64,000 nt of DNA from Vibrio natriegens NBRC 15636 = ATCC 14048 = DSM 759 (GTDB lineage: Bacteria; Pseudomonadota; Gammaproteobacteria; Enterobacterales; Vibrionaceae): NCBI RefSeq assembly GCF_035621455.1, contig NZ_CP141822.1:1984001-2048000 (forward strand), read 5' to 3'. Made by a program: the position numbers and the translations under genes. Below are positions 36,016 to 46,422 of the stretch, piece by piece. The notes under the pieces are model-generated. The model was given only the letters and a program-made list of their open reading frames with translations. It had not been told where the DNA came from and made no database searches. Every line of letters starts with the position of its first letter. Positions within the stretch are counted from its first letter, which is position 1.

Positions 36016-37572
36016 TCAGTATCTCAACACCGTTTGATTGCGACCATTGTGTTTAGCTTGATACAGTGCATCATCAGCATTTTTAAGCACTGCGTTGATT
36101 GGCTCATTCGTTCCATCCCAATGGGATATACCAACCGAAATCGTTACATTCCCAACGGTGTCAAATTCGTGAGATTCAATCGATTTTCTTACTCGCTCTG
36201 CGACCATAAATGCCTGATCCAGATCGGTTTTGGTCAAAAAGACAATAAACTCTTCCCCGCCAGAGCGACACACGACGTCACCCTTTCTCGCTTGATCCTG
36301 AATCAAACTCGCAACACTCTTTAATAACGCATCTCCCGCATCATGGCCGAAGGTATCATTTACTTTTTTAAAGTAATCAACATCCAGAGCCAGAACAGAA
36401 AATGGCGTATTTTGCTCACGCAGACTTTCTACCGCCTTGTCTAACCCTCTACGATTCAATAACCCCGTCATCGCATCCGTTAAGGTGTCCAGATGAAGCT
36501 GATCAATGGTGTGAGATACAATATTCATTGCACTTAGAAAACTGCGTTTCAGATAACTCGCTTCAAAATACCATGGCTTAATCTGTGTAAAATCGTTGTC
36601 ACTCGAAGTATGGTTCTCGAAGTTCTTTACAGCACTGGCTAACTGCCACAATGGCTTGGATATAAAAACGGAAGATACCCAAATAAGCAACAGTGTGAGC
36701 GCGCCAATAGGCAATGTCTCAAGAAACACGGTCCACATTTGGTCATCGAGTACGGATAAGGTGAGATTTTTAGGCTTCTGTGCGACGATCCCCCACCCGG
36801 ATTGATTTACTGGCGCATAACCGGCGAGCATTTCGATTCCCAGAGAATTTACAATGTCCTGCTGCCCTTTTTGGCCCTCAACAACCGCATTGATTGCATC
36901 ATTGTTGGTGATTTTTTGTCCGATCCTGCGTTTGTCTGGATGGTAAATCAGTGTGTGATTTTGGTCGACAACATACAGATAAGACCCATCTTTGTAGCTA
37001 TGTTGTCCCAATAAAGTCTTCAGTATGTTTTTTTGTTCGAGATAGATGGTGCCCGTAACATAGCCCAGATATTCGCCACTTTCAGAGAAAATAGGATATG
37101 ACATACTGGTTAGATAGTTCCCTACTGGAGAGACGAACGGGTCTGTAATTTTTGGCGCTTGCGAGTGCAGAGATTGCAAGAAACGCTTACCGCTTAGACG
37201 CATGCCTTTCACTTGTAACGCTTCTGGAGAAACAGAAACGATCACCCCTTCTGCATTGACGATGAGCACAGAGTTAAAGTAATCGGTTTGGGTTCTTAAG
37301 CGATTAACTTCTTCTTCCAGGACATCAGGATCAGCCATTTTCGTACGGAGGGTATTTGCACTGTATTCAAGCTGAGACATTGCAGAATCAATAAAAGCAT
37401 CCGTCATCTCCGCCATTTTCTCAGCGTAAACACGGTTGGACTCCATTGTATTGCTGATAATCAGATTATGTTGCACTCGATAAATAGAGTAAAAAGCATT
37501 AAGCAATGTGACTACAACGCTGAACACACATAGGATCAGGATTAACTTTCTTAAATTCAATTTGTCCCACAT
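36016..37572 (-). CDS. Membrane diguanylate cyclase with periplasmic Cache sensor
   Basis: 518 aa. Membrane helix near 10-30, double-Cache-like periplasmic sensor (about 35-270, with ending PVNQSGWGIVAQKP), second membrane helix (about 290-310), then a GGDEF domain (about 355-518). The active-site motif is SGGEEF, near residue 435, so synthesis of c-di-GMP is expected. ATG 37572 is used; a GTG at 37590 would add six residues but has no ribosome site. It is divergent from the ATP-grasp operon; a functional connection is not shown. Confidence 0.9.
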   Translation of the reverse strand: MWDKLNLRKLILILCVFSVVVTLLNAFYSIYRVQHNLIISNTMESNRVYAEKMAEMTDAFIDSAMSQLEYSANTLRTKMADPDVLEEEVNRLRTQTDYFNSVLIVNAEGVIVSVSPEALQVKGMRLSGKRFLQSLHSQAPKITDPFVSPVGNYLTSMSYPIFSESGEYLGYVTGTIYLEQKNILKTLLGQHSYKDGSYLYVVDQNHTLIYHPDKRRIGQKITNNDAINAVVEGQKGQQDIVNSLGIEMLAGYAPVNQSGWGIVAQKPKNLTLSVLDDQMWTVFLETLPIGALTLLLIWVSSVFISKPLWQLASAVKNFENHTSSDNDFTQIKPWYFEASYLKRSFLSAMNIVSHTIDQLHLDTLTDAMTGLLNRRGLDKAVESLREQNTPFSVLALDVDYFKKVNDTFGHDAGDALLKSVASLIQDQARKGDVVCRSGGEEFIVFLTKTDLDQAFMVAERVRKSIESHEFDTVGNVTISVGISHWDGTNEPINAVLKNADDALYQAKHNGRNQTVLRY

Positions 37573-38000
37573 CTGCCAACTCTCAACCACGCTTTTTAAT
37601 ACTGTTTTGGGTAATCTAAACGTTCAAGGCAAGCACTGCAACTGATAAACACAAAAGAATCAATACCTTAATTTTTGTAATGAATACTCAAACGAGTGAA
37701 TATGCTTAGAAAAAATTAGCGCTGACCAGATTTATTCATGCAATTGCTCATAGCGACTAAACTCACTTTAGAATTATTAATCTTCCATGACTATGTAATT
37801 TCCGGTCTGTTATTTGCTTTTATTCTTATTACTGTCATGAGATAGATGCATGCTTATGCAATAAATAAAGAATAAAACTAATCAAAACAGGAACATCAAA
37901 TCTCGCCGGTTTTTTCTTTGAATATCTAAAGTTGCTGCTAGGGATAAAAGTGAAGTACGGCCGGGAAGTGAGTTCAAAAGCAAGAGGATGGATCCCCGCT
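37573..38000. other. Divergent intergenic region upstream of the ATP-grasp operon
   Basis: About 430 AT-rich bases between the diguanylate cyclase and the ATP-grasp gene. It should contain both promoters. I see no strong operator, and a possible N-terminal extension of the ATP-grasp frame (from 37932) occupies its right end. Confidence 0.5.
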
Positions 38001-39458
38001 ATGAGTAAATTAACCGAAGGGTACGACAGTGGAGAGTACTTTGACGAGCTGATCGACAGCGCAGGTAAATACAGAGACTCTTCATGCAGACTGCTGAGCT
38101 ATATCGATAGCTTACCCCCAGAAGAGCTTGATAAACGTAAGCTGGCGGCGGAAGCTACAATTCAGGAAATGGGTATCAGCTTTACTGTCTATACCGAAGA
38201 AGGCAACATCGACCGCGCTTGGCCATTTGATATTATTCCCAGAACAATAGATGCAAAAGACTGGGAAACTGCAGAGAAAGGACTCAAGCAGCGCCTTACC
38301 GCACTAAACCGCTTTATCGACGATCTTTATCACGACCAGAACTGTATTAAAGACGGCATTATCCCTGCTCATATCATTAAAGAATCGAAAAATTTTCGTC
38401 CTGAGTGTGTCGGTGTCTCGCCCCCTTTTGGTGTATGGGCGCATATTTGTGGCACCGATTTGGTGCGTGCCGATGACGGACAGTTTTACGTGCTGGAAGA
38501 TAACCTCCGTGTCCCTTCAGGCGTTTCTTATATGTTGGAAAACCGAGCCGTCACGAAAAGGGTGCTACCAGAGCTGTTTGAAAACGACAACATCAGAAAA
38601 GTGGACTCCTACCCTTCTCAGCTTCTGGATACGCTACAAGCGCTCTCACCAAGAGATATTCCGCGACCAGAAATCGTCGTTTTAACCCCTGGCATCTACA
38701 ATTCCGCCTATTTTGAACACGCTTTTCTTGCTCAGCAGATGGGCGCTGAGTTAGTCGAAGGCGGAGATCTCTATGTCGGTAAAGACGACTGCGTCTACAT
38801 GAAAACCATCTACGGCCCTGAACGCGTGGATGTGATCTATCGCCGCATCGACGACATGTTTTTAGATCCTGAAGCATTCGACCCAGACTCTATGCTTGGT
38901 GTTCCTGGACTGATGCGAGCATGGAAGCAAGGCAACGTTGCGCTAGCGAACGCTCCAGGTGCAGGTGTCGCAGATGATAAAGTGGTGTACGCCTATGTGC
39001 CACAACTTATCAAATACTATCTGGATGAAGAGCCAATCCTGCCTAATGTCGAAACCTTCTTATGTGAAGATAAAGATGACAGAGAATACGTGCTGAAAAA
39101 CTTAGATAAGCTCGTAGTAAAACCAGCCAATGAATCTGGCGGCTATGGCATGTTAGTCGGTCCTCACTCCAGCAAAAAAGAACAGGCCGTGTTTGCCGAA
39201 CTTATTAAAAACAACCCTCGCAACTATATCGCCCAGCCGACTCTTAAGCTTTCCACAGCGCCGACACTGATAGAAAAAGGAAAACTGGAGCCGAGACACT
39301 TGGATCTACGTCCGTTTATCCTTCAAAGCAAGAAAACCTATGTGACCGCTGGTGGCCTTACCCGGGTCGCGATGAAAAAAGGCTCTCTGGTGGTGAATTC
39401 CTCTCAGGGTGGTGGCAGTAAAGATACCTGGATCGTAAAAACAGAAGGAGATAAGTGA
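38001..39458 (+). CDS. Circularly permuted ATP-grasp protein
   Basis: 485 aa (COG2308/DUF404-DUF407 type). It is predicted to form amide bonds with ATP. Conserved elements: LIKDGIIP-like segment (IKDGIIPAHI), VLEDNLRVPSGVSY with acidic E-D-N residues, VVKPANESGGYGM nucleotide loop, and HLDLRPF with the distal Arg. Start: ATG 38001 gives a typical entry MSKLTEGYDSGEYFDEL; in-frame GTG codons at 37950 and 37968 are alternatives. First gene of a five-gene operon with alpha-E, transglutaminases and a second ATP-grasp/alpha-E fusion. The family is predicted to build or attach a peptide. Confidence 0.9.
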   Translation: MSKLTEGYDSGEYFDELIDSAGKYRDSSCRLLSYIDSLPPEELDKRKLAAEATIQEMGISFTVYTEEGNIDRAWPFDIIPRTIDAKDWETAEKGLKQRLTALNRFIDDLYHDQNCIKDGIIPAHIIKESKNFRPECVGVSPPFGVWAHICGTDLVRADDGQFYVLEDNLRVPSGVSYMLENRAVTKRVLPELFENDNIRKVDSYPSQLLDTLQALSPRDIPRPEIVVLTPGIYNSAYFEHAFLAQQMGAELVEGGDLYVGKDDCVYMKTIYGPERVDVIYRRIDDMFLDPEAFDPDSMLGVPGLMRAWKQGNVALANAPGAGVADDKVVYAYVPQLIKYYLDEEPILPNVETFLCEDKDDREYVLKNLDKLVVKPANESGGYGMLVGPHSSKKEQAVFAELIKNNPRNYIAQPTLKLSTAPTLIEKGKLEPRHLDLRPFILQSKKTYVTAGGLTRVAMKKGSLVVNSSQGGGSKDTWIVKTEGDK

Positions 39459-40402
39459 TGCTATCAAGAGTTGCTGAACGACTGTTCTGGAGTGCCCGTT
39501 ACCTGGAACGCGTTGAAAATATTGTCCGTCTGATCAGTGTTTACGATGAGCTATTGTTTGATTTACCAAAGGATGTACGTATTTCATGGTACAACCTGAT
39601 AGAGATAAGCGGCAGTGCGCAGGTGTTTAATAAAAAGTACAAAGATAAGAACGAAAGAAACGTAGTGCGCTTTCTTCTTGCCAGTGAGGATAACCCATGC
39701 TCGATGTTATCTTCACTGAAAATGGTACGTGAAAATATCCGTACCACCCGAGATGTCCTTCCCGAAGAGATGTGGGAGCTGATTAATGAGCTGGACATCT
39801 ATGCTCGCAAGAATCTACAAAAGGGAATAAATCGGGGTGAGCGCTATGACTATCTAAACAATGTGCTTGAAGGCTGCCGAAAGATCATTGGTTTGCTCAG
39901 TAACGCCATGAGCCGAGATGCCGCATGGAGCTTTATTATTATGGGACGTTATCTCGAGCGGGCGGATATGAATACGCGCATTCTGGATTCCGCTGTCAGC
40001 TTAAAGATAAAAGCCCTACCGGAAGAAGAGGTCTTGCTAGAACAGATTATCTGGCCGAAGGTGCTCAAGTCGCAAAGCGCTTATCAGAACTACCTGAGAA
40101 CCATGCGCTGTGGTATCGATGGTGTCAATACCACAACCTTCTTACTTACTGACGAAGATTTTCCTCGCTCGCAAGCATTCTGTCTGAAGCAAATCAAAAG
40201 CGCGGCAATGTATCTGCCACGACACGAAGAGATCATCCTGCACATAGAACAGTTGTTGGATACCACCTACAGCATTGAACACAACGAAAGTATCTGTCAG
40301 GCGTTCAGTGACTACCTGAACGATATTCAGTTGGCATTGATTAGCCTGCAAGCAGAGATTGGTGAAACTTGGTTCCACTTTGATCACGGAGAAGCGGCAT
40401 GA
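39458..40402 (+). CDS. Alpha-E domain protein
   Basis: 314-aa all-helical protein (COG2307/DUF403). The N-terminal SRVAERLFWSARYLERVENI and central GRYLERADMNTRILD are the two repeated signature helices, with conserved Arg and Glu. Its biochemical function is not established, but it always occurs beside circularly permuted ATP-grasps and transglutaminases. ATG 39458 shares one base with the stop of the ATP-grasp gene, with GGAG seven bases upstream. Overlaps the next gene by four bases. Confidence 0.9.
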   Translation: MLSRVAERLFWSARYLERVENIVRLISVYDELLFDLPKDVRISWYNLIEISGSAQVFNKKYKDKNERNVVRFLLASEDNPCSMLSSLKMVRENIRTTRDVLPEEMWELINELDIYARKNLQKGINRGERYDYLNNVLEGCRKIIGLLSNAMSRDAAWSFIIMGRYLERADMNTRILDSAVSLKIKALPEEEVLLEQIIWPKVLKSQSAYQNYLRTMRCGIDGVNTTTFLLTDEDFPRSQAFCLKQIKSAAMYLPRHEEIILHIEQLLDTTYSIEHNESICQAFSDYLNDIQLALISLQAEIGETWFHFDHGEAA

Positions 40403-43400
40403 CCATACGTGTAGCTATTCAGCACAAAACCTCGTATAAGTTCGACCGCGACGTGAAGGTATCACCTCACCTATTGAGGTTGAGACCGGCCCCTCACTCA
40501 CGTACTCATATCCATGGTTACTCACTCAAAGTAGAGCCGGAAGAACACTTTATTAACTGGCAGCAGGACCCGTTTGGCAACTATCAGGCCAGATTGGTCT
40601 TCCCGGAGAAGATGCGCGAACTGAAGTTTGAGGTCGAAGTTATCGCCGATATGACGGTGATTAATCCATTCGACTTCTTTATCGAAGAGTACGCTGAGAA
40701 CTTTCCGTTCAAATACGACGATCTCCTACAGGAGGAACTTGCACCTTACCTATCGGTGACTGAATCGAGTAAAGAACTCGAAAAATGGCTGGCAGATGTC
40801 GACCGCAGCAAAAAGCGCATCGTCGATTTTCTGGTAGAGCTAAACAGTAAGTTGGCTGGACAGATAGAGTACGGCATTCGTATGGAACCGGGCGTACAAA
40901 CCTGTCAGGAAACGCTAACCCTGAAAAAAGGCTCCTGCCGTGATACCTCTTGGTTGCTGGTTCAGATCCTTCGCAGCCTTGGGCTGGCTGCACGATTTGC
41001 TTCTGGTTATCTGGTTCAGTTGACTTCTGATATTAAATCTTTAGATGGGCCATCCGGGCCGGAGGAGGACTTCACTGACCTGCACGCCTGGTGTGAAGTT
41101 TATCTGCCTGGCGCAGGCTGGATTGGCCTTGACCCGACCAGCGGTTTGTTTGCCGGAGAAGGACATATTCCCCTTGCCTGTACCGCTGATCCTGTCTCGG
41201 CCGCCCCTATTACTGGTGCGACCGACGAATGCGAATGCGAATTTGTATACAGCAATACGGTGATTCGAATTCATGAAGACCCGCGAGTAACCAAACCTTA
41301 CACGGATGATGAGTGGGAAAACATCAAAGCGCTCGGTTGCGCGGTGGACGAGCAGCTGGATGAGATGGACGTGCGACTGACTATGGGTGGTGAACCAACC
41401 TTTGTCTCGATTGATGATATGGACTCGGCGCAATGGAACACCAAAGCGTTAGGTGCGGATAAGCTCAAACTGGCAAAAGATCTGCTCATCAGCCTGAAGG
41501 ACAAGTTCAACACCCACGCACTGTTGCACTACGGTCAAGGTAAGTGGTATCCCGGCGAAGAGTTACCACGTTGGGCGCTCGGCTGCTTTTGGCGTACCGA
41601 TGGTGAAGCACTGTGGCACGATCCGTCTTTGCTGGCTCGTGTGGACAAAGATTACCAACATACGATTGAGGATGCCGAGCGTTTCGGGCAGTTGCTTTGT
41701 GAACGGTTGGGCATCCATAACCAATATTTGCAACCGGCCTATGAAGACTCGCTTTACTATCTCTGGCTAGAACGTTCCTTGCCAAAGTCGGCGAATCCAA
41801 AAAAAGCCAAGCTGAGCGATGATTTGGAAAGACGTCGTCTGGCAAAGCTGCTAGGACGAGGCCTAGAAAGCATCAGCGGCTACGTGCTTCCGGTTTCATT
41901 TGACGAACAAGGCTGGCAAAGCTCGCTATGGCCAATGCGAAGTGACGTGATCACGCTTATCCCCGGAGACAGTCCAATGGGGTATCGACTTCCGCTGGAT
42001 TCTCTGCCGCAGGTCAGCGAAGAGGAAATCCCGCCGGAACGTGATCCGTTTGAAGCCAGAGAGGCATTGCCTGTCTATTCGTTAACGGAGAATGTCGCGC
42101 AACGCCAGCAATCTCAACAACCTCCACCCGAAGACAAGGAAAGTAGCAAAAAGACGGTTGATGTTATCCGCACTTCAATTTGTGTCGAGCCGAGAGATGG
42201 CCGACTACATCTGTTTCTACCACCAGTGACCCATCTGGAGCATTATGTTGAGCTCATCTATCAAATAGAAGCGACGGCAAGCGCGCTCTCCATTCCGGTT
42301 GTCATTGAAGGTTACGAGCCACCGAAAGATTACCGTTTGCAGAAATTCCTTATCACACCCGATCCGGGCGTGATCGAGGTGAATATTCACCCTGCAAAAA
42401 ACTGGCAAGAGTTGGTAGAAAACACCGAAACGCTCTACGAGCAGGCGCACCAATGCCGACTTGGGACAGAGAAGTTTATGCTGGATGGCCGTCATACCGG
42501 TACTGGCGGTGGCAACCACATTACGCTTGGCGGTCTCACACCAGCGGATAGCCCTCTATTGAGAAAACCAGATCTGTTGAGAAGTCTGGTTAACTACTGG
42601 CAACACCATCCAGGCTTGTCTTACCTCTTCTCCGGCATGTTTATTGGTCCGACAAGTCAGGCACCACGCCCTGATGAAGGAAGAGACGAAGCCCTGTACG
42701 AAATGGAGATAGCCTTCCAGAACTTTCCGGATGGACTGGTCGATCAGCCTTGGCTGGCCGACAGACTGATGAGAAACCTTCTCGTGGACGTGACGGGTAA
42801 CACTCACCGTTCCGAGTTTTGTATCGATAAGTTATATGCGGCAGGTACCAGCAGCGGCAGACAAGGACTACTGGAATTCCGTGGTTTTGAAATGCCACCG
42901 CACGCCAGAATGGCATTGGTACAAACGCTATTACTGCGCTGTTTAGTTGCACGCTTTTGGAAAGATCCTTACCACAAGCCTTTGATACGTTGGGGAACTA
43001 CCCTGCACGATAAGTTCATGATGCCCTATTACGTCTGGCAGGATATCAAAGAGGTGGTGGACGATCTTCAACAACACGGGTTCCCGTTTAAATTGGAGTG
43101 GCTGGCACCGTTTGAAGAGTTCCGCTTCCCTCATTACGGAAGGCAACAGATAGATGGCATTGAAATCGAACTGCGCTGGGCAATCGAGCCTTGGCATGTT
43201 CTCGGTGAGGAAGTCACGCAGACTGGCACCAGCCGCTTTGTCGACTCGTCGGTTGAGCGCCTGCAAGTTCGCCTGACGGGAATGACGGAAAGCCGTTATG
43301 TACTAACGTGTAACGGCCGTCGGATACCATTGAGACCGACGGGCAGACAAGGCGAATTCGTGGCAGCCGTGCGATACAGAGCCTGGGCTCCGCCTTCAGC

Positions 43401-43746
43401 GCTACACCCAACACTGGGAATAGATTCTCCACTGGTGTTCGATTTGATAGACAGCTGGAACGGTGTCTCGATTGGCGGCTGTACGTACCATGTCAGCCAT
43501 CCTGGGGGAAGAAGCTATGAAACCTTCCCAGTCAACGGAAATGAGGCTGAGGCTCGGAGGGTGAATCGTTTCTGGGATCACGGATTTACTCAGGGAACGT
43601 TTAACCCGCCACCGGAGTTCAACGCTCTGCGCAATTTCTATGAGAACAAGACTGCGCCGCGCCCAATGGCACCACCCAAAGAGGAAATCTGCCACGAATA
43701 TCCAAACACTCTGGATCTTCGCAAACGCAGTCGACGTATTGGATGA
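40399..43746 (+). CDS. Transglutaminase-like protein with DUF2126 domain
   Basis: 1115 aa, cytosolic. N-terminal transglutaminase-like beta region (about 1-90), then a cysteine-protease-like core with triad candidates Cys in KKGSCRDTSWLL, His in TDLHAWCEVY and Asp in LDPTSGLF (about 175-265). The long C-terminal DUF2126 region (about 300-1110) includes VRLTMGGEPTFVS, FMLDGRHTGTGGGNH and EFRGFEMPPH. The C-terminal part may act as a peptide ligase or carrier domain; this is only predicted. Gene overlaps with alpha-E at its start (ATGA). Confidence 0.88.
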   Translation: MTIRVAIQHKTSYKFDRDVKVSPHLLRLRPAPHSRTHIHGYSLKVEPEEHFINWQQDPFGNYQARLVFPEKMRELKFEVEVIADMTVINPFDFFIEEYAENFPFKYDDLLQEELAPYLSVTESSKELEKWLADVDRSKKRIVDFLVELNSKLAGQIEYGIRMEPGVQTCQETLTLKKGSCRDTSWLLVQILRSLGLAARFASGYLVQLTSDIKSLDGPSGPEEDFTDLHAWCEVYLPGAGWIGLDPTSGLFAGEGHIPLACTADPVSAAPITGATDECECEFVYSNTVIRIHEDPRVTKPYTDDEWENIKALGCAVDEQLDEMDVRLTMGGEPTFVSIDDMDSAQWNTKALGADKLKLAKDLLISLKDKFNTHALLHYGQGKWYPGEELPRWALGCFWRTDGEALWHDPSLLARVDKDYQHTIEDAERFGQLLCERLGIHNQYLQPAYEDSLYYLWLERSLPKSANPKKAKLSDDLERRRLAKLLGRGLESISGYVLPVSFDEQGWQSSLWPMRSDVITLIPGDSPMGYRLPLDSLPQVSEEEIPPERDPFEAREALPVYSLTENVAQRQQSQQPPPEDKESSKKTVDVIRTSICVEPRDGRLHLFLPPVTHLEHYVELIYQIEATASALSIPVVIEGYEPPKDYRLQKFLITPDPGVIEVNIHPAKNWQELVENTETLYEQAHQCRLGTEKFMLDGRHTGTGGGNHITLGGLTPADSPLLRKPDLLRSLVNYWQHHPGLSYLFSGMFIGPTSQAPRPDEGRDEALYEMEIAFQNFPDGLVDQPWLADRLMRNLLVDVTGNTHRSEFCIDKLYAAGTSSGRQGLLEFRGFEMPPHARMALVQTLLLRCLVARFWKDPYHKPLIRWGTTLHDKFMMPYYVWQDIKEVVDDLQQHGFPFKLEWLAPFEEFRFPHYGRQQIDGIEIELRWAIEPWHVLGEEVTQTGTSRFVDSSVERLQVRLTGMTESRYVLTCNGRRIPLRPTGRQGEFVAAVRYRAWAPPSALHPTLGIDSPLVFDLIDSWNGVSIGGCTYHVSHPGGRSYETFPVNGNEAEARRVNRFWDHGFTQGTFNPPPEFNALRNFYENKTAPRPMAPPKEEICHEYPNTLDLRKRSRRIG

Positions 43747-43848
43747 GATCATCGCGAAAATTGAATCGTATAAACTCTACTCAGCTGGTTGTCTTTTCCG
43801 AGTGGTATATACTAGGCAATAACTCTCAAGGTAGTAGCAAAAAATAGT

Positions 43849-46422
43849 ATGAGTCAATTCGTTTCAGACTTCGCTGGGGCGGGAGAAAACCCGCCCTTGA
43901 TTGGTCCTTATCAGGCATCCAAAAAGGCCTACGATGAGGCGTATGATGACATCAAGCAAACCAGACTGCACTGGCAGCCTCTCTTTACGCATTTAGAGAA
44001 ACTGGAAAATGGTAATCTGGAAGATTTACAAAAGCGTGCTCAGAGAATTCTGAGAGATGACGGTGCGACTTATGATCTTAAAAACGATCCACTTTCGCCT
44101 ACAGTTTGGTCTCTGGACGTGCTGCCTAATATCATCGCTCAGAGCGAATGGAAAGATACAGAACAAGGTCTGGCACAACGCTCAGAGTTATTTGATCGGA
44201 TATTAAAAGACATCTACGGCGAACAACGCCTTATCAAAGATGGTGTGATACCGGCAGAGATTATTTTTTCTCACCCTGGCTTTTTACGCCAGTGCTTTGG
44301 GATTGACATTCCAGGGCTAAAAAACCTTATCTTTCATTCCATCGATTTAGTGCGAGACTCAGACGGCTCTTACGTGGTCATCAGTGACAGAACTCAAGCG
44401 CCTTCAGGGGCGGGCTATGCGTTGGAAAACCGAACCGTCATCTCGCGCGTGCTGCCATCCGTATTTCGTCATAGTAATGTGAGACGTCTTTCCAGTTTCT
44501 TCCAAACCATGAGAAACACTCTTAACCAACTTGCTGCACATAAAACCGACGAACCTAGAGTTGTTCTTTTAACACCGGGATCATCAAGTAGCACCTATTT
44601 TGAACACACCTATTTAGCCAACTATTTAGGATACCCGCTGGTGCAAGCTGGCGATTTAACGGTAAGAGGCGGAAAAGTTTGGCTCAAGTCCCTCTCTGGT
44701 TTAACGCCAGTTGATGTCATTCTGCGCCGTACGGACGACAACGACTGCGACCAGTCAGAGCTGCGACCTGACTCTCTTTTTGGTATTCCAGGACTGTTAG
44801 AAGCGGCACGCAGCGGCAATGTGGTATTAGCCAACCCGCTGGGAAGCGCTGTTCTTGAATCTCCGGTACTGATGGCGTTTCTTCCCAAGATATGTGAATA
44901 CTTGCTGGGTGAGCCTTTGAAACTCCATAGCGTTGATACTTACTGGTGCGGTGTTGACGGAACCATAGAGTTTGTTGAACAAAACCTCGAAAACCTGATT
45001 ATCAAGCCTTCATATCGAAAAGCTCGCAGCCAGACAATTTACGGCCACTGCTTATCGGCGGAAGAAAAGATAAAAACGCTGGAGATGATTAAGGCAAATC
45101 CAAAACAGTATGTAGCGCAGACTTATATCCCCGGCTCTACGGTGCCTGTCTGTTCCGGCTCAAAAATAAAAAACCGACATAGCCTGTTGAAAGCCTTTAC
45201 TGTCGCTGACGGTGACCGATATTGCGTGATGCCAGGTGCATTAAGTCGGGTGACTCAATCCGATGACGACTACATCGTTACCAGTTTATCGGGTGCTCGC
45301 AGTAAGGATACCTGGGTAACAGCCAACAAGCCTGATCTGACTCATCAGTCCCTGCTAGACGAGCCTGGTTTGCACGTTGCTCAGCACGGGAATGTACCAA
45401 GCCGCGTAGTCGAAAACTTCTTCTGGTTTGGACGCTATGCGGAACGCGCTGAGTTAAGCATTCGCCTGATGCGGGTGTTATTTAAACAACTGAATGGTAT
45501 CGAAGAGCTCTCACCTCAAGCAAGGACGACCCTTTTGGAGGCGATCTCTTTACAAACAAATTGCCTGCCGGGATTTGTTGAGGGGAATGCCGAACTGCTG
45601 GAAAATCCAGATGCCGAGCTGGCCGACTTGGTGGTGAATGGCAAACGAATTGGCAGTATAAAATCCAACTTACTGGCCATGCTTTCTTGCAGTGATAATG
45701 TGCGGGATCGCCTGTCTGCCGACACCCGAATAGTACTGAACAAGCTACGTGACCACCTTAACGAGCTGGATAGAGCCTACACCAGTGGCCTGCCTGAAGC
45801 GCCAGAAGAATCACTGGATAACTTGATGACCATGCTACTGGCACTGTCGGGGCTGAGTAAAGACAGCATGCTTAGAGGAGAAGACTGGATATTTCAGCAG
45901 ATTGGCCAGCGTACCGAAAGGGCAATTCAGACCGCAAAACTGTTCCAGTCAACGCTAATTATCAAGCTAGAAAGTTTGTCGCAGCAACAAGTGCTGGAGT
46001 CGGTACTCCTCAGCATGGAAGCGCTCATTTCTTTCAGAAGACGCTATCGCACCCGAGCTCGCGTGGCGTTTGGCTTGGATCTGCTAATGGTTGATCCTTC
46101 GAACCCGCGCTCATTGGTCTACCAGACCGAAAAGCTGAAAGAGTTTCTGGATATGCTACCGGATAATCATGCCTTTATTCCCGGCGGACTCACCAGCGAA
46201 ACCAGGCTGATCCTACTCACGCTGAACGACATTCAACTTACGGATCTCGAACAACTCGCTAAGGCGAATCCAAATAACCAAACCAGAGAAGAGTTTGGCG
46301 CTCTGATGGATAAGATAATCGGCCAATTAGAGCAATTTACTTCACTGATAAGCGACAAATACTTTGATCACACCGCTGGACCGCAGCAGTTGATAAAACC
46401 CAAATGGAAATTGAATGTATGA
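43849..46422 (+). CDS. ATP-grasp/alpha-E fusion protein, ATP-grasp half possibly inactive
   Basis: 857 aa: circularly permuted ATP-grasp (about 30-490) joined to an alpha-E domain (about 515-850: RVVENFFWFGRYAERAELSIRLMR). Paralogous to the two preceding separate genes. Compared with the stand-alone ATP-grasp, VLEDNLRVPSG reads VISDRTQAPSG, the ESGGYGM nucleotide loop reads RKARSQTIYG, and HLDLRPF reads HSLLKAF. The loss of these acidic, glycine and arginine positions suggests a structural or regulatory pseudoenzyme. Start ATG 43849, after AAGGTAG. It is separated from the DUF2126 gene by 102 bases and overlaps the next by four. Confidence 0.87.
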   Translation: MSQFVSDFAGAGENPPLIGPYQASKKAYDEAYDDIKQTRLHWQPLFTHLEKLENGNLEDLQKRAQRILRDDGATYDLKNDPLSPTVWSLDVLPNIIAQSEWKDTEQGLAQRSELFDRILKDIYGEQRLIKDGVIPAEIIFSHPGFLRQCFGIDIPGLKNLIFHSIDLVRDSDGSYVVISDRTQAPSGAGYALENRTVISRVLPSVFRHSNVRRLSSFFQTMRNTLNQLAAHKTDEPRVVLLTPGSSSSTYFEHTYLANYLGYPLVQAGDLTVRGGKVWLKSLSGLTPVDVILRRTDDNDCDQSELRPDSLFGIPGLLEAARSGNVVLANPLGSAVLESPVLMAFLPKICEYLLGEPLKLHSVDTYWCGVDGTIEFVEQNLENLIIKPSYRKARSQTIYGHCLSAEEKIKTLEMIKANPKQYVAQTYIPGSTVPVCSGSKIKNRHSLLKAFTVADGDRYCVMPGALSRVTQSDDDYIVTSLSGARSKDTWVTANKPDLTHQSLLDEPGLHVAQHGNVPSRVVENFFWFGRYAERAELSIRLMRVLFKQLNGIEELSPQARTTLLEAISLQTNCLPGFVEGNAELLENPDAELADLVVNGKRIGSIKSNLLAMLSCSDNVRDRLSADTRIVLNKLRDHLNELDRAYTSGLPEAPEESLDNLMTMLLALSGLSKDSMLRGEDWIFQQIGQRTERAIQTAKLFQSTLIIKLESLSQQQVLESVLLSMEALISFRRRYRTRARVAFGLDLLMVDPSNPRSLVYQTEKLKEFLDMLPDNHAFIPGGLTSETRLILLTLNDIQLTDLEQLAKANPNNQTREEFGALMDKIIGQLEQFTSLISDKYFDHTAGPQQLIKPKWKLNV

